The notes under the pieces: model-generated | The model's input: the letters and a program-made list of their open reading frames with translations, nothing else | Database searches by the model: none | Told to the model about the DNA's origin: nothing | Position numbers and translations under genes: made by a program | Part shown: piece by piece, positions 1 to 8,680 of the stretch | Numbering within the stretch: position 1 is the first letter of the stretch | Layout: each line of letters starts with the position of its first letter | Assembly (NCBI GenBank): GCA_003599575.1 | Contig: QZKV01000125.1 | Span: 1-51,738 of the forward strand | DNA from: Desulfobacteraceae bacterium | GTDB lineage: Bacteria; Desulfobacterota; Desulfobacteria; Desulfobacterales; Desulfosarcinaceae | Length of the DNA: 51,738 nt | Reading direction: 5' to 3'

Positions 1-120
1 CCCTTTTTCAAAGGGGGACTTGATGGCTCGCCCCTTTTTCAAAGGGGGACTTGATGGCTCGCCCCTTTTTCAAAGGGGGACTCGATGGTTCGCCCCTTTT
101 TCAAAGGGGACTTCATCGTT
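1..120. repeat. 31-bp tandem repeat, about four copies
   Basis: Four head-to-tail copies of a 31-bp unit start at about 1, 31, 62 and 93. Each carries a small hairpin, CCCCTTTTTCAAAGGGG, followed by a spacer of the type GACTTGATGGCTCG. The first copy is cut by the window edge and the fourth diverges after about 20 bases. Hairpin units like this are common dispersed intergenic repeats. No coding function is visible. Confidence 0.85.
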
Positions 121-496
121 AGCGGCTCGATCGGATTATACGACACCGAATTTATGAAACAGAGTACTAAGGCGCGGCGGCCTTCTTTTTCGATTGCTCT
201 GCGCCTCCGCCCCCGGCCGAGTTCAGGGACGTTGCTTCCTGCCGAACAGGACCTATTTTTAGATGGCATTTCGGCGCTCAGGTGCCTGGTCTCAGTCCCG
301 CAATGCCGCCGGCGGCACCCGTTGGAACGGCCCGCGCATTCAAATCTCCAGCAGGAATCGATTCCGTAGCCCTCTCCCCACTTCCTTCTCCCGCAACAAT
401 CTCCAACGGGATGAGCTTTGCGCGCGGCCGGGCACTTTTTAGAAACTGCCTTCCATCCTCACAGCCCCCCTGAGGATACGCACAAAGGAGATCGGC
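121..496. other. Intergenic stretch upstream of the SPFH gene
   Basis: I see no convincing gene here. Open frames on both strands lack a ribosome site and resemble nothing recognisable. The only clear signal is the Shine-Dalgarno sequence AAAGGAG at about 484-490, serving the gene at 497. The promoter of the SPFH-AAA/Lon pair should lie here but I cannot place it. Confidence 0.5.
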
Positions 497-1426
497 ATGG
501 CGGACATTCAGCATCAGCAACCCCTTTTTCGCAGGGCTTTGGTCCAAAAAGTGTTGCGGCGCACCGTCGCGATCGTCGTTTTGATGTGTCTGGCCTATGC
601 GTTGGCGGCCGTCGTTTATGCCACCAAGACCATTTATAAGGTCAAAATGAATTACGCGGTCGTGTTGGAGCGATTCGGCGGCCAGCGCGAGGCGGTGACG
701 GCCGTGGGCTGGCACATGCGCCCGCCGCTGTTCACGCGCATCGAACAGGAGGTGGCCATGATGAATCAACATCTCCAGTTGGGCGGGCGGCCCGACCCCA
801 TGCGCATCATATCGAAGGGCAACGTGGCCTTGTGGACATCGGCCGTGCTCACCTACCGCATTCGAGACCTGCAAACCTGGGCCATTGAAAACCTGAACGC
901 CATCAATTTGCTGCAGGGCGACTATGACGGCATCGTCAAGGATCTGCTGCAGGCCGAACCGGTGGACAAGCTGATTTCCGATCGCGACCAGATCAAGGAA
1001 AAGATTTACCATGCCCTCAAATCCAGGCCCATCAACGAGGGCGGCCCCACCCTGGAAGGCAAATACGGCATCGAGATCGTCAGTTTCGTGCTCAAGGAGA
1101 GCCACTTCGGAGACAAGCTGGTCGAGGCCAGCGAGGAGAAAAAACGCCGCGAGCTGATCGCCGAGGCGGAAAACTATGCCGCCGACCAGGAGGCTAGCCG
1201 CATCCGCAAATTGTATGCCGCTTACGTGGATGGCATTCAGTCCCTGCAAAAAAGCATCGGCCGGCCGGACGGCTCCACGGACAATGCCATCCTGGAGTTT
1301 CTGACCCAGCAAAAATGGGCCACCGCTTACGAAAAGAACCAGGAAGGCCAGAACACGGTGGTGATCCAAAACACGCAAGCCGCCCCGGCCCTGACCTTGC
1401 CGCAACCGCCGCCGAAGATAAAGTAG
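497..1426 (+). CDS. SPFH/Band 7-like membrane protein
   Basis: A 309-residue protein with one N-terminal membrane segment (about residues 22-45) followed by an SPFH/Band 7-like domain (about 50-215). The charged stretch rich in E, K and R at about 215-250 (EEKKRRELIAEAEN) is typical of the coiled helix that follows SPFH domains. The tail is proline- and glutamine-rich. SPFH proteins form oligomeric membrane scaffolds, and HflK/HflC and prohibitins of this family bind AAA+ proteases. The start is supported by AAAGGAG seven bases upstream. It lies 27 bp before a large AAA/Lon-like protein on the same strand, so the two are probably one operon and one complex. The family call rests on domain pattern, not on a named orthologue. 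Confidence 0.75.
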   Translation: MADIQHQQPLFRRALVQKVLRRTVAIVVLMCLAYALAAVVYATKTIYKVKMNYAVVLERFGGQREAVTAVGWHMRPPLFTRIEQEVAMMNQHLQLGGRPDPMRIISKGNVALWTSAVLTYRIRDLQTWAIENLNAINLLQGDYDGIVKDLLQAEPVDKLISDRDQIKEKIYHALKSRPINEGGPTLEGKYGIEIVSFVLKESHFGDKLVEASEEKKRRELIAEAENYAADQEASRIRKLYAAYVDGIQSLQKSIGRPDGSTDNAILEFLTQQKWATAYEKNQEGQNTVVIQNTQAAPALTLPQPPPKIK

Positions 1427-1453
1427 AGCGAAATTTAGTTCTCGGAGAGATCC

Positions 1454-4400
1454 ATGCCGCGCCGCTTGACCAAGAAAATCACCTACGTCCGCCTGCCCGA
1501 GCAGCGCATCCAGGAGATCCAGGCCCTGGTCGCGTCTTGGCCGTATGAGACCAAGGCCTTCATGAGGGCCCGCCTGAACCAGTTCACCCCGCCGGCCGGG
1601 TGGCGCAGCATCCTGACCGATTGGGTGCTTTCTTTTTTGATGGAACCGGCGGAAAAAACCTTCCGGGTGCTCAAGGATCCGGACATCCTGACCGACTGGC
1701 AGAAGCGCTTCGAGCTCTCCGGCCAATCCAACCCCCAGGACGCCTGGAACCGTATTCTGCGAAAAGAAGTCACCCGCAAGGACTACCTTTACCTGCTCAG
1801 CCTGCTCGACCAATCCTTGTCGGACGTGCATGTGCCGGTCGAACTGGAAGCGCTGTTCGAGAAAATCTATCGGGCTCATATCCGCAAGGAGTATGTGGCC
1901 GACCCGCTCATCCCCAAGGCGCCCCTGCTGCTCATCGTCGGCCCCTCCGGCAGCGGCAAGAGCTCCACGGTCACCGAAGCGGTCGAAAAAGTGATCTTCA
2001 GCGACCGGGTGCTGCCCGAAATCGACCTGGCCCGCAAAAAGGAAACCGTGCTGGCCGACCAGCCCTTCTGGAAAAGTCTGGAAGAAGTCGAACCGGACCT
2101 GGCGGCGGAAATAGAACGCCGCAGGCGGCTCAAATTCTACAACCTGCTCAAACGCATACCCATGATCCACTGGCTGTTCCATTTGGCCATCCAGCGCAAT
2201 CTTTCCATGCTGCTAGAGCAGGGCATCCCGATCGACTACGCCATGGTGACGCCCAACGATTATCAGACCGCGTTGGCCGGCGAACCGGGCAACTACTTCA
2301 AACGCACCCTGGGCGATCCGCGCAAGACCACCATCCGCCATGTGGAGGAGGCCCACAGCGCCTTCGGACGGGTGGAAAGTCACATGGGCGGCGCCGAACG
2401 CCAGCAGCGCACCCTGATCGATACCTCCAACATCGTTTTGGACGAGATCATCAGCGGCAAACGCGACTGCCTGCTCATCGCCACCTCCGATCAGCCCGAA
2501 CGCTTCGATGCCGCCATCTACAGACGCTTCGTTGAAAAGGGCAGCATCATCAACATCGCCGATTACTGGAAGAATCCGGCCAATCTCAAGGAGGTCGTGC
2601 GCCTGGAGCTGCAGCGCCACGACACCGACGTGCTTGCGGCGCCGGACGCCGCTTCGCCGGGCCGGCCCGCCCCGCTGCGTCCCGGGGAACTCGATCTGGC
2701 CGTCGAGCTGATCTACAAAGTCTTCGATGATCGCACGCTGAAGGTGATTCCTTCTTATGTGCGCAAACTGATCCACTCCATCGTGGAAATCAAAAAGGGC
2801 TTTGCCGTCGCATATCTTCAGGACCCCCTGCTGGTGCGCCGGGCCTTCGAACTGGTGGCCCAAAACTCCTACGGCGATCTGTACAAACGCATCGTGGACC
2901 GCATGGACCGCCACGTCAAATGGGAGGACTACATCGGCGGCATCAAGGATACCTTCTCGGAGATGACCAACAACTGCCTCTTCTACGGAGTGGATGAAGA
3001 AAAGGGGGTTGTGCTCAACGGCCCGCCCGGCGGCGGAAAAACCTTCCTGGTGCGCACCTGGCTCAGCGAAAATACGGATGTGCACGATATCGCCACCAGC
3101 GCAGGCGCCTTGCAGGATCCGGCCAATCCGATCGACGGTGCGGTGGAGAATATGGAGAAGCTATTCGATATCGCCAAGATGATCGCCCCCACCCTGGTCT
3201 TCTTCGATGAGGGCGATGCCCTGGCACCCCGGCGCAGCGCAGCGGGCGGGTCCCCCACCGACAAACTGACCAACAAATTCCTCAACCTGATCGACGGTGA
3301 AATTCCCCTGCGGCGCGTCTTCACCGTGCTGACCACCAATCGCCTGGACATCATCGATCCGGCCCTGGTGCGGTCCAAACGATTGAAAGTCATGGAAGTT
3401 TCCGGCATGGTCAGCAAGGAGGATATCGAAGCGATCGTGATGAGCGCCTTAAAGGAGATCCCCCTGGCCGAAGACATGAGCATGCGGCTGATCATGGAGG
3501 CGGCCCAGGGGCTGTGCAACACGCCGGCCGATTACGCCGCCTTCGTGGAAAAGGCCCGCGCCCTGCGCAACACCGAGTTCGAGGTGCTGCAACGGTTCCG
3601 CAACATGGAAGCCGCATCCAACGAAATCCGGGCCAATTTCATCAAGTTCAACCTCAAGACCCTGCTGGGGATCCTCGAGGCGGTCGATCTTCCCGCCGCC
3701 TTGCGCACCAGGATCAAAGCCGCACCCTTGGAGGTGCTGGACCGCTACGAGGAGATCCGCCAGGCCTGCGCGCCGATTCAATCCTCAAGCCAATATCCGC
3801 TCACGCGTTCGCATCTGGCTTCGGCCAAAGTGGAGATCGCCCAAAGTCCGACCAAGAAAGGCAGGGTCCAGCTGGATGAATTCCTGGAGGCCGAATTGAG
3901 CCAGGAACCGCAGGTCGGTTTTATCATCGGCGCGGGAGCCAACGACTTGTCCGGTGTTTTGCTGCCCATTGCAACCAGCCTGACCAACCGGGTCGCGGAC
4001 CGCAACATTCTGGTGACCGGCGCGGTATCTTCCACTTCGTCCGCGGCCGCCGAACTGGATATGGCCGTTCAGATGACGCAGCAGTCGGCCCAGGAAGCGC
4101 TCACCATGGTCAAAAACTACCTGCAGGAGTTGTCTCCCAAAATCAGTACGGCCCGCCTGCTGGGCGATTTCCTGGAAGATTACACCATCCACCACCAGCT
4201 GCTCTCCGCATCCTACAACGTCGGCGGACCATCCGCCGGATACGCCCTGGCCATCAACACGCTGTCGGCGCTCATGCTGCTGCCGGTGTTCAACGACTTC
4301 GGCATCACCGGCGCCCCCTGGACCAAGGGCGTCAAAAGCGGCGAAGTGGGCGGTTCGGTCATCATCGGCGGCCACAAGAAAAAAGCCGAGAAGGTGTTGA

Positions 4401-4882
4401 CCTACCTGCAGCGCATGTACATGCCCCTGAAAAATTATATGGATCTTGATCAGGATTTTCTCATGGGGTATTGGAGTCAGGGAAAGGATATTCTGGGCGT
4501 CACCCATTTCGGCGACCTGGTCCCGGAAGTATTTTGGCTGAACACGGACTATGAAGAGCGCCTGCTGGAACTTCTGAGCATGCGTATCCAATACAAACTG
4601 GCCAGGTACAAAGGAGAGCCGCCTCCGCCCGGTACCAAGGAGCTCATCCTGGCCATCAAGGAAGTCCTGCGCCATGAAGTGGAAAAGCAGATCCGCAATC
4701 GCCTGGCCGCTTTACGCGACTACCTGCGCAGCCCCATGCGCGATCCGCACCTCTCGCTGGCCGAAATTTACCACCGGCCTGCACCCCGCGGCGTCGAATG
4801 GACCAACCCCTTGGCGAACTTCATGCGCAACTTCAAAGCAGCCAAACGGCCGCGCCGCAGGAGCGGAACCCAGGCCTCCTGA
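1454..4882 (+). CDS. Double-AAA ATPase with C-terminal Lon-like protease domain
   Basis: A 1142-residue protein. A first P-loop lies at residues 163-171 (GPSGSGKSS). A second AAA module has Walker A at about 523-531 (GPPGGGKTF) and Walker B at about 580-586 (LVFFDEGDA). The C-terminal part (about 840-1060) resembles the Lon proteolytic domain: a candidate nucleophile Ser927 lies in GGPSAG and a candidate Lys975 in IIGGHKKKAE. The 48-residue gap compares with 43 between S679 and K722 of E. coli Lon. No N-terminal Lon substrate domain is visible, so it is not ordinary Lon. It starts 27 bp after the SPFH gene and is inferred to be an ATP-driven protease or remodeller tethered by it. Confidence is high for the AAA modules and moderate for the protease activity. 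Confidence 0.8.
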   Translation: MPRRLTKKITYVRLPEQRIQEIQALVASWPYETKAFMRARLNQFTPPAGWRSILTDWVLSFLMEPAEKTFRVLKDPDILTDWQKRFELSGQSNPQDAWNRILRKEVTRKDYLYLLSLLDQSLSDVHVPVELEALFEKIYRAHIRKEYVADPLIPKAPLLLIVGPSGSGKSSTVTEAVEKVIFSDRVLPEIDLARKKETVLADQPFWKSLEEVEPDLAAEIERRRRLKFYNLLKRIPMIHWLFHLAIQRNLSMLLEQGIPIDYAMVTPNDYQTALAGEPGNYFKRTLGDPRKTTIRHVEEAHSAFGRVESHMGGAERQQRTLIDTSNIVLDEIISGKRDCLLIATSDQPERFDAAIYRRFVEKGSIINIADYWKNPANLKEVVRLELQRHDTDVLAAPDAASPGRPAPLRPGELDLAVELIYKVFDDRTLKVIPSYVRKLIHSIVEIKKGFAVAYLQDPLLVRRAFELVAQNSYGDLYKRIVDRMDRHVKWEDYIGGIKDTFSEMTNNCLFYGVDEEKGVVLNGPPGGGKTFLVRTWLSENTDVHDIATSAGALQDPANPIDGAVENMEKLFDIAKMIAPTLVFFDEGDALAPRRSAAGGSPTDKLTNKFLNLIDGEIPLRRVFTVLTTNRLDIIDPALVRSKRLKVMEVSGMVSKEDIEAIVMSALKEIPLAEDMSMRLIMEAAQGLCNTPADYAAFVEKARALRNTEFEVLQRFRNMEAASNEIRANFIKFNLKTLLGILEAVDLPAALRTRIKAAPLEVLDRYEEIRQACAPIQSSSQYPLTRSHLASAKVEIAQSPTKKGRVQLDEFLEAELSQEPQVGFIIGAGANDLSGVLLPIATSLTNRVADRNILVTGAVSSTSSAAAELDMAVQMTQQSAQEALTMVKNYLQELSPKISTARLLGDFLEDYTIHHQLLSASYNVGGPSAGYALAINTLSALMLLPVFNDFGITGAPWTKGVKSGEVGGSVIIGGHKKKAEKVLTYLQRMYMPLKNYMDLDQDFLMGYWSQGKDILGVTHFGDLVPEVFWLNTDYEERLLELLSMRIQYKLARYKGEPPPPGTKELILAIKEVLRHEVEKQIRNRLAALRDYLRSPMRDPHLSLAEIYHRPAPRGVEWTNPLANFMRNFKAAKRPRRRSGTQAS

Positions 4883-4972
4883 GCGACAAATTCCGGGCCG
4901 ACCCTCTACCCGCGAAGCGAATCTGCCGGCCGCGAAGAACAGGCCTTAAACCTTACAAAGCGAGGTATGAAG

Positions 4973-5524
4973 ATGAAGCGTGGATTGATTATCGTGGATA
5001 TGCAAAATGACTACTTCCCGGGCGGAAAGATGGAACTCGTCGGCATGCCATCCGCCGCGCAGCACGCGCAGGGCGTGCTGGAAGAATTCCGCTCCCGCAA
5101 CATGCCCGTTTTTCACATCCAGCACATCTCCCTAAACCCGGGAGCGACCTTTTTCCTGCCCGAGACGCAGGGCGCCGCCATCCACCCGAGCGTCGCTCCC
5201 AGTGCAGCGGAGCCGGTGATCCGCAAGCACTTTCCCAACAGCTTCAGAGATACCCCCTTACTGAAGGAACTGCAGCAGCGCGACATCGGCGAGGTCGTGA
5301 TCTGCGGGGCAATGAGCCACATGTGCATCGACGCCACCGTAAGGGCCGCGTTCGACCTGGGCTTGCGCTGCAACGTGGTATCGGATGCCTGCGCAACAAG
5401 AGATTTGAAATTCGGCCAAGAGGTCGTCCCGGCTGCACAGGTCCACGCGGCCTTCATGGCCGCGCTGTCGGCGCCCTTCGCACGGGTCGTTGAAGCGGAC
5501 AAAGTGGCGCCCTTGCTCGGGTAG
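4973..5524 (+). CDS. Isochorismatase-family cysteine hydrolase
   Basis: A protein of about 183 residues with the cysteine-hydrolase triad of the isochorismatase/nicotinamidase fold: Asp in IIVDMQNDYFPGG near the N terminus, Lys in RKHFPNSF, and Cys in GAMSHMCIDAT. The family hydrolyses amides or vinyl ethers (nicotinamide, isochorismate, ureido compounds); the substrate cannot be told from sequence. An in-frame ATG lies at 4967, but GAGG at 4962-4965 is spaced correctly only for the ATG at 4973. The SMR exporter gene begins two bases after its stop, so they are very likely co-transcribed and may act on related small molecules. Confidence 0.85.
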   Translation: MKRGLIIVDMQNDYFPGGKMELVGMPSAAQHAQGVLEEFRSRNMPVFHIQHISLNPGATFFLPETQGAAIHPSVAPSAAEPVIRKHFPNSFRDTPLLKELQQRDIGEVVICGAMSHMCIDATVRAAFDLGLRCNVVSDACATRDLKFGQEVVPAAQVHAAFMAALSAPFARVVEADKVAPLLG

Positions 5525-5526
5525 CG

Positions 5527-5862
5527 ATGAACACACCGATGGCCTGGACTTTTCTGATCATCGCCGGCGTTTTCGAAATCGGCTGGCCCCTGGGCTTCAA
5601 GCTCTCGCAGGCGACGCGCTTCAGGCTCGCTTTCATCCTGATGGCCGTGCTCTCCATGGCTTTGAGCGGCTATTTTCTCTGGCTGGCCCAGCGCGACATT
5701 CCCATCGGTACGGCATATGCCGTCTGGACGGGGATCGGCGCAGCCGGCACGTTTCTGATCGGCATCCTGTTCTTCAATGACGCCGCCAGCCTGATGCGCC
5801 TGACCTCTTTTTTCCTGATCCTGGCGGGGATTGTGGGTTTGAAAGTAAGTTCATCGAATTGA
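5527..5862 (+). CDS. SMR-family small multidrug/guanidinium-type exporter
   Basis: A 111-residue protein with four predicted membrane helices and the conserved membrane Glu in helix 1 (VFEIGWPLG), which couples substrate and proton exchange in the SMR family. The segment GTAYAVWTGIGAAGTF is the family signature in helix 3. The EIGWPLG context is closer to the SugE/Gdx branch than to EmrE, but the branch is not certain. SMR proteins act as small dimers in the inner membrane. It directly follows the cysteine hydrolase gene, suggesting one operon. I see no guanidine riboswitch upstream. Confidence 0.85.
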   Translation: MNTPMAWTFLIIAGVFEIGWPLGFKLSQATRFRLAFILMAVLSMALSGYFLWLAQRDIPIGTAYAVWTGIGAAGTFLIGILFFNDAASLMRLTSFFLILAGIVGLKVSSSN

Positions 5863-5886
5863 TTTGAAGGCTTCTAATTCGATCGG

Positions 5887-6504
5887 TCATTGTCTGCTCC
5901 TCAACTTCTTTGCAAGACAGCCGCCGGTCATGGCCAACGATTCAGGATCAAGATAATATTCCGCATGCTTTTGAAAAAGCACGCTGCATTTAGCAGGGAA
6001 TTCTTCGTCCTCTTCATTGAAAAGCAATAGCAGAGAAATACGGGGAAGTGCGTTAAACTGCATCATCAGGTCGTACGCTATTTCCAATTTGCAGCGCAAA
6101 CCGCCCAATTCATGGCATGCCTTTTCAAGTTCATTCAGTTTACCTGAAAAATGCCTTTCAATAGCTCTCTCGGTGTCGCTGGAAAAATAGTTCACATTCG
6201 TGAAATGGGTAGCTTTTTTGAAATCTTTAAAAGAAACCCATTCAGCATCATAGTGAGAGCGACCGGGACATAGAAGGATGTATTTGGCAAGAATGACAAA
6301 AGTCATATAATCGGGTCTGTTTCCTGATTCATCCACAATTTCCTTACGGGATACGATGTATCGGTCATTGAAGAAAGGAATGATCCGCCTGTCGCCATTA
6401 TGCACCATACCAAGTTCGGTTTCGATTGACCCGAAATCGATTTTTTCCATTTGAGCGCAATAGTCCAGAACATTTCTTTCAAAGACATCTGATGATTCAT
6501 CCAT
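5887..6504 (-). CDS. DUF3786-like protein
   Basis: A 205-residue soluble protein of lower GC than its neighbours. Its middle part (KYILLCPG, EWVSFKDFKKATHF, followed by a helical segment) resembles the DUF3786 domain that also appears in the next gene, where the matching segments are NYILCCKG and QWTSLRELPSG. It lacks the N-terminal four-cysteine Fe-S motif of that neighbour. Function is unknown. It converges on the SMR gene and is followed on its own strand by nothing. The link to DUF3786 comes from shared motif order and is moderately sure. Confidence 0.6.
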   Translation of the reverse strand: MDESSDVFERNVLDYCAQMEKIDFGSIETELGMVHNGDRRIIPFFNDRYIVSRKEIVDESGNRPDYMTFVILAKYILLCPGRSHYDAEWVSFKDFKKATHFTNVNYFSSDTERAIERHFSGKLNELEKACHELGGLRCKLEIAYDLMMQFNALPRISLLLLFNEEDEEFPAKCSVLFQKHAEYYLDPESLAMTGGCLAKKLRSRQ

Positions 6505-6652
6505 GGTCTATGCTTTCAAGAATTCCATTGCAAATTTTTTCAGCAACTTTTTTTGTTGCCACTTTGGAAAAATAAGATACCTGCCGCTGTCATGGCATTA
6601 TTCACTTATGTTTGTAATCCATATTTTCTCCATTCATACGAAAGCATTCAAT
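6505..6652. other. Short AT-rich intergenic gap between the two DUF3786 genes
   Basis: 148 bp with T-rich tracts and no recognisable gene or terminator. It separates the stop of the Fe-S DUF3786 gene from the start of the DUF3786-like gene, both on the minus strand. It could carry the promoter of the latter. Confidence 0.4.
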
Positions 6653-7468
6653 TCATGGCGCAGCCGGCACCCCATGGCGCTGGGCCAGCTTCTGAAACAT
6701 GCGCGTGATACCGGTGCCCAGGGAGTACAAGCCCTGGATGCCGAGGTTGTCCTCGGCGGTGCTGTCGAAGAAAAGATTCAGGTTGGAGTCCATGCCTTCT
6801 TCGGACCGCCAGTAGCAAATGAGCAATGGCACCATGGGCAAGGGGCGGAGCACGACCGAGATATCCGATTGGTAGTGATTTTCCACCTGCTTGCCGTCGA
6901 ACAGGTGAACGAGGTCTTCGAACAGGTCGGTGTAGGTGTCGGCCAGTTTCTTGAGCGCTTTTTCGCATTGATGATTAAAGAAGTGGTACCAATCCTTGCC
7001 GCTGGGCAGTTCACGCAGGGAAGTCCATTGGCCCGCGACTGGTGTGCCTTTGCAGCACAAAATGTAGTTCAGGACCGGTGCGGCCACCCACGGATTGATA
7101 TGGATATCGGTGTGCAGGCTGCCGTTGGCATCCACGCTGAAATCCTTGCCCATGACTTTCAGGATGAGTTTGGTGCCGTCATACCGGCCGCCTGTTCGGC
7201 CTGCCGCAGCCGCCAGGTCGGTTTGCTGGATCTTTTGTCTGAGCTGGTTCACGGCATTGTCCAGATCCGCATCGAGGTTTCTGGCCGGGCGCTTCTGAGT
7301 CCCGTATTTTTCAATTGTATCGGGTGCGACATACGGGCAGACGACAAGCTCTTTTTCACCTTTGAATACAGCGGCGGCAAAGGCCATGCAGGTTTTTTCC
7401 CGGCATTGACGGCAATTGGTCTTGGGCAAAATTTTCAGCACTTCCATCAGGTTTTGAAACCGCGCCAT
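6653..7468 (-). CDS. Fe-S domain plus DUF3786 protein
   Basis: A protein of about 271 residues. The N terminus carries cysteines at 19, 22, 27 and 44 (CX2CX4CX16C), the spacing of the small 4Fe-4S domain found in corrinoid/CO-dehydrogenase-related proteins. DUF3786 follows (about 95-260). I chose the ATG at 7468 because GGAGGAG sits six bases upstream; an in-frame start at 7531 has no such site. The function of DUF3786 is unknown; with the Fe-S domain it is common in anaerobes. It is transcribed divergently from a LuxR-type regulator with the same Fe-S motif, suggesting a shared redox- or corrinoid-linked role and shared control. Confidence 0.75.
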   Translation of the reverse strand: MARFQNLMEVLKILPKTNCRQCREKTCMAFAAAVFKGEKELVVCPYVAPDTIEKYGTQKRPARNLDADLDNAVNQLRQKIQQTDLAAAAGRTGGRYDGTKLILKVMGKDFSVDANGSLHTDIHINPWVAAPVLNYILCCKGTPVAGQWTSLRELPSGKDWYHFFNHQCEKALKKLADTYTDLFEDLVHLFDGKQVENHYQSDISVVLRPLPMVPLLICYWRSEEGMDSNLNLFFDSTAEDNLGIQGLYSLGTGITRMFQKLAQRHGVPAAP

Positions 7469-7570
7469 GCGGGCTCCTCCTTTTCCTGCCCAAACCCCTT
7501 TCCACTTATGGGAAAGGCGCTGGATGGACAATATTTGATAGGATTTTTATCTCGGATGCATCCGTTTAAC

Positions 7571-7588
7571 ATCCCCCAAATGGGGGAT
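7571..7588. promoter_or_regulatory. Perfect palindrome in the divergent intergenic region
   Basis: The sequence ATCCCCCA-AA-TGGGGGAT forms two perfect 8-bp half-sites separated by two bases, followed on the plus strand by TTTTT. A two-base loop is too tight for a good terminator hairpin, so an operator for a dimeric regulator is the better reading. It lies in the 238-bp gap between the Fe-S DUF3786 gene and the divergent Fe-S LuxR-type regulator, the usual place for a shared operator. Confidence 0.5.
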
Positions 7589-7706
7589 TTTTGCATCCAA
7601 AATGAACCATAATAAACAATTTGCATTCTTGGGTGATTTGATGGGAAAAGTACAGGCGATCCATCTGATCCTGCTTTGCGGGGCTTAACGCTTTCGGGGA
7701 CGGCCA

Positions 7707-8624
7707 ATGCCGAACATGGGTATCGAAACCAAACCGCTCGATTTTTCGAAGGCCTATACTACCCTGACCCTGTTTCATTCCGGTCCGGTGGTCGGCTGCA
7801 ACGAGGCGGTACAGGGCCGCTTTTACGGGGCCAGATTCGACCTGGATTGGGACCTGTCGCCCCTTTTTCCGTATATCAACGCCATCATGCCCGACGCCCA
7901 ATTGTATGAAACGCCGGTCTATGTCAAGTTTCTACTGGACCGGCATTTGTGTGCCTTTCATCCGCAAAATGGCGCTTTTTCGCCGGTGAGCGACCTTGCC
8001 GCTGCAATGGCGTTTTTGGACAGGTTGATCGCTTTCTTAGAAGACGTTTACTATCGCAGGGCCGAAATCAATCCCAACTACCGGAAATTCAAACCGACTT
8101 CCGCTCTGGATATCTTTCAATTGCTGCCCCGCACCAACTGCCGGGCTTGCGGCCATGCCACTTGCCTGGCCTTTGCCGCCGCTGTTTCCCGCCAACGGTC
8201 ATCGCCGGCCGAATGCCCCCACCTGGGCCGCCCTGTTGAGGAAAAAGCCCTTTTCCCGGTTTTCGACGCACAGGGCCGGTTGATCCGGACGATCGCCCTG
8301 GAGATCGACTCAACCGCCTTGCGTGAACGCATCAACCAAAAAGAAATCCAGATTCAAACCCTGCAGTCCCGGCTTGAAAGCATGGAACAGGGCCAGGCCC
8401 GCCACACCCGGGATGTGAACCGCACGCTGCCCGACCCGCTGACCCGGCGTGAAATCCAGGTGCTCCAGCTGGTTGCCGGCGGGCTCACCAACAAGGAGAT
8501 TTCAAGCCGGCTGCACATCTCCGAACATACGGTCAAAAGCCATGTCATCCACATTTTCAACAAAATCGGGGTCAATGACCGTACCCAGGCTTCCGTATGG
8601 GCGGCCTCCCAAGGATTGCTTTAG
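7707..8624 (+). CDS. LuxR-type regulator with an Fe-S-binding domain
   Basis: A 305-residue protein. An unassigned N-terminal region of about 135 residues resembles the sensor part of DUF3786-type proteins in its YVKFLLD and AFLDRLIAFLEDVYYR segments. Then comes a four-cysteine motif at C145, C148, C153 and C170 (CX2CX4CX16C), identical in spacing to that of the divergent neighbour. A coiled region (about 205-240) leads to a C-terminal LuxR/GerE helix-turn-helix (about 245-300; LTRREIQVLQLVAGGLTNKE). The architecture predicts a transcription factor whose output depends on a cluster or metal cofactor. It probably controls the divergent Fe-S DUF3786 gene and itself. An alternative start lies at 7716. 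Confidence 0.8.
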   Translation: MPNMGIETKPLDFSKAYTTLTLFHSGPVVGCNEAVQGRFYGARFDLDWDLSPLFPYINAIMPDAQLYETPVYVKFLLDRHLCAFHPQNGAFSPVSDLAAAMAFLDRLIAFLEDVYYRRAEINPNYRKFKPTSALDIFQLLPRTNCRACGHATCLAFAAAVSRQRSSPAECPHLGRPVEEKALFPVFDAQGRLIRTIALEIDSTALRERINQKEIQIQTLQSRLESMEQGQARHTRDVNRTLPDPLTRREIQVLQLVAGGLTNKEISSRLHISEHTVKSHVIHIFNKIGVNDRTQASVWAASQGLL

Positions 8625-8680
8625 AAGTGGTTGCAAAGCCGGCCTGAACCCCATACTGTGTTGGGCAGGGCGTTCATTGC

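Noticed and set aside
278..2182. Minus-strand open frame of 634 codons opposite the SPFH and AAA genes
   Set aside because: It is a shadow of the two plus-strand genes; the composition is antisense-like and no domain is recognisable.
5400..5530. Guanidine riboswitch before the SMR gene
   Set aside because: The SMR start is two bases after the upstream stop and no guanidine-aptamer-like sequence is visible there or before the hydrolase gene.
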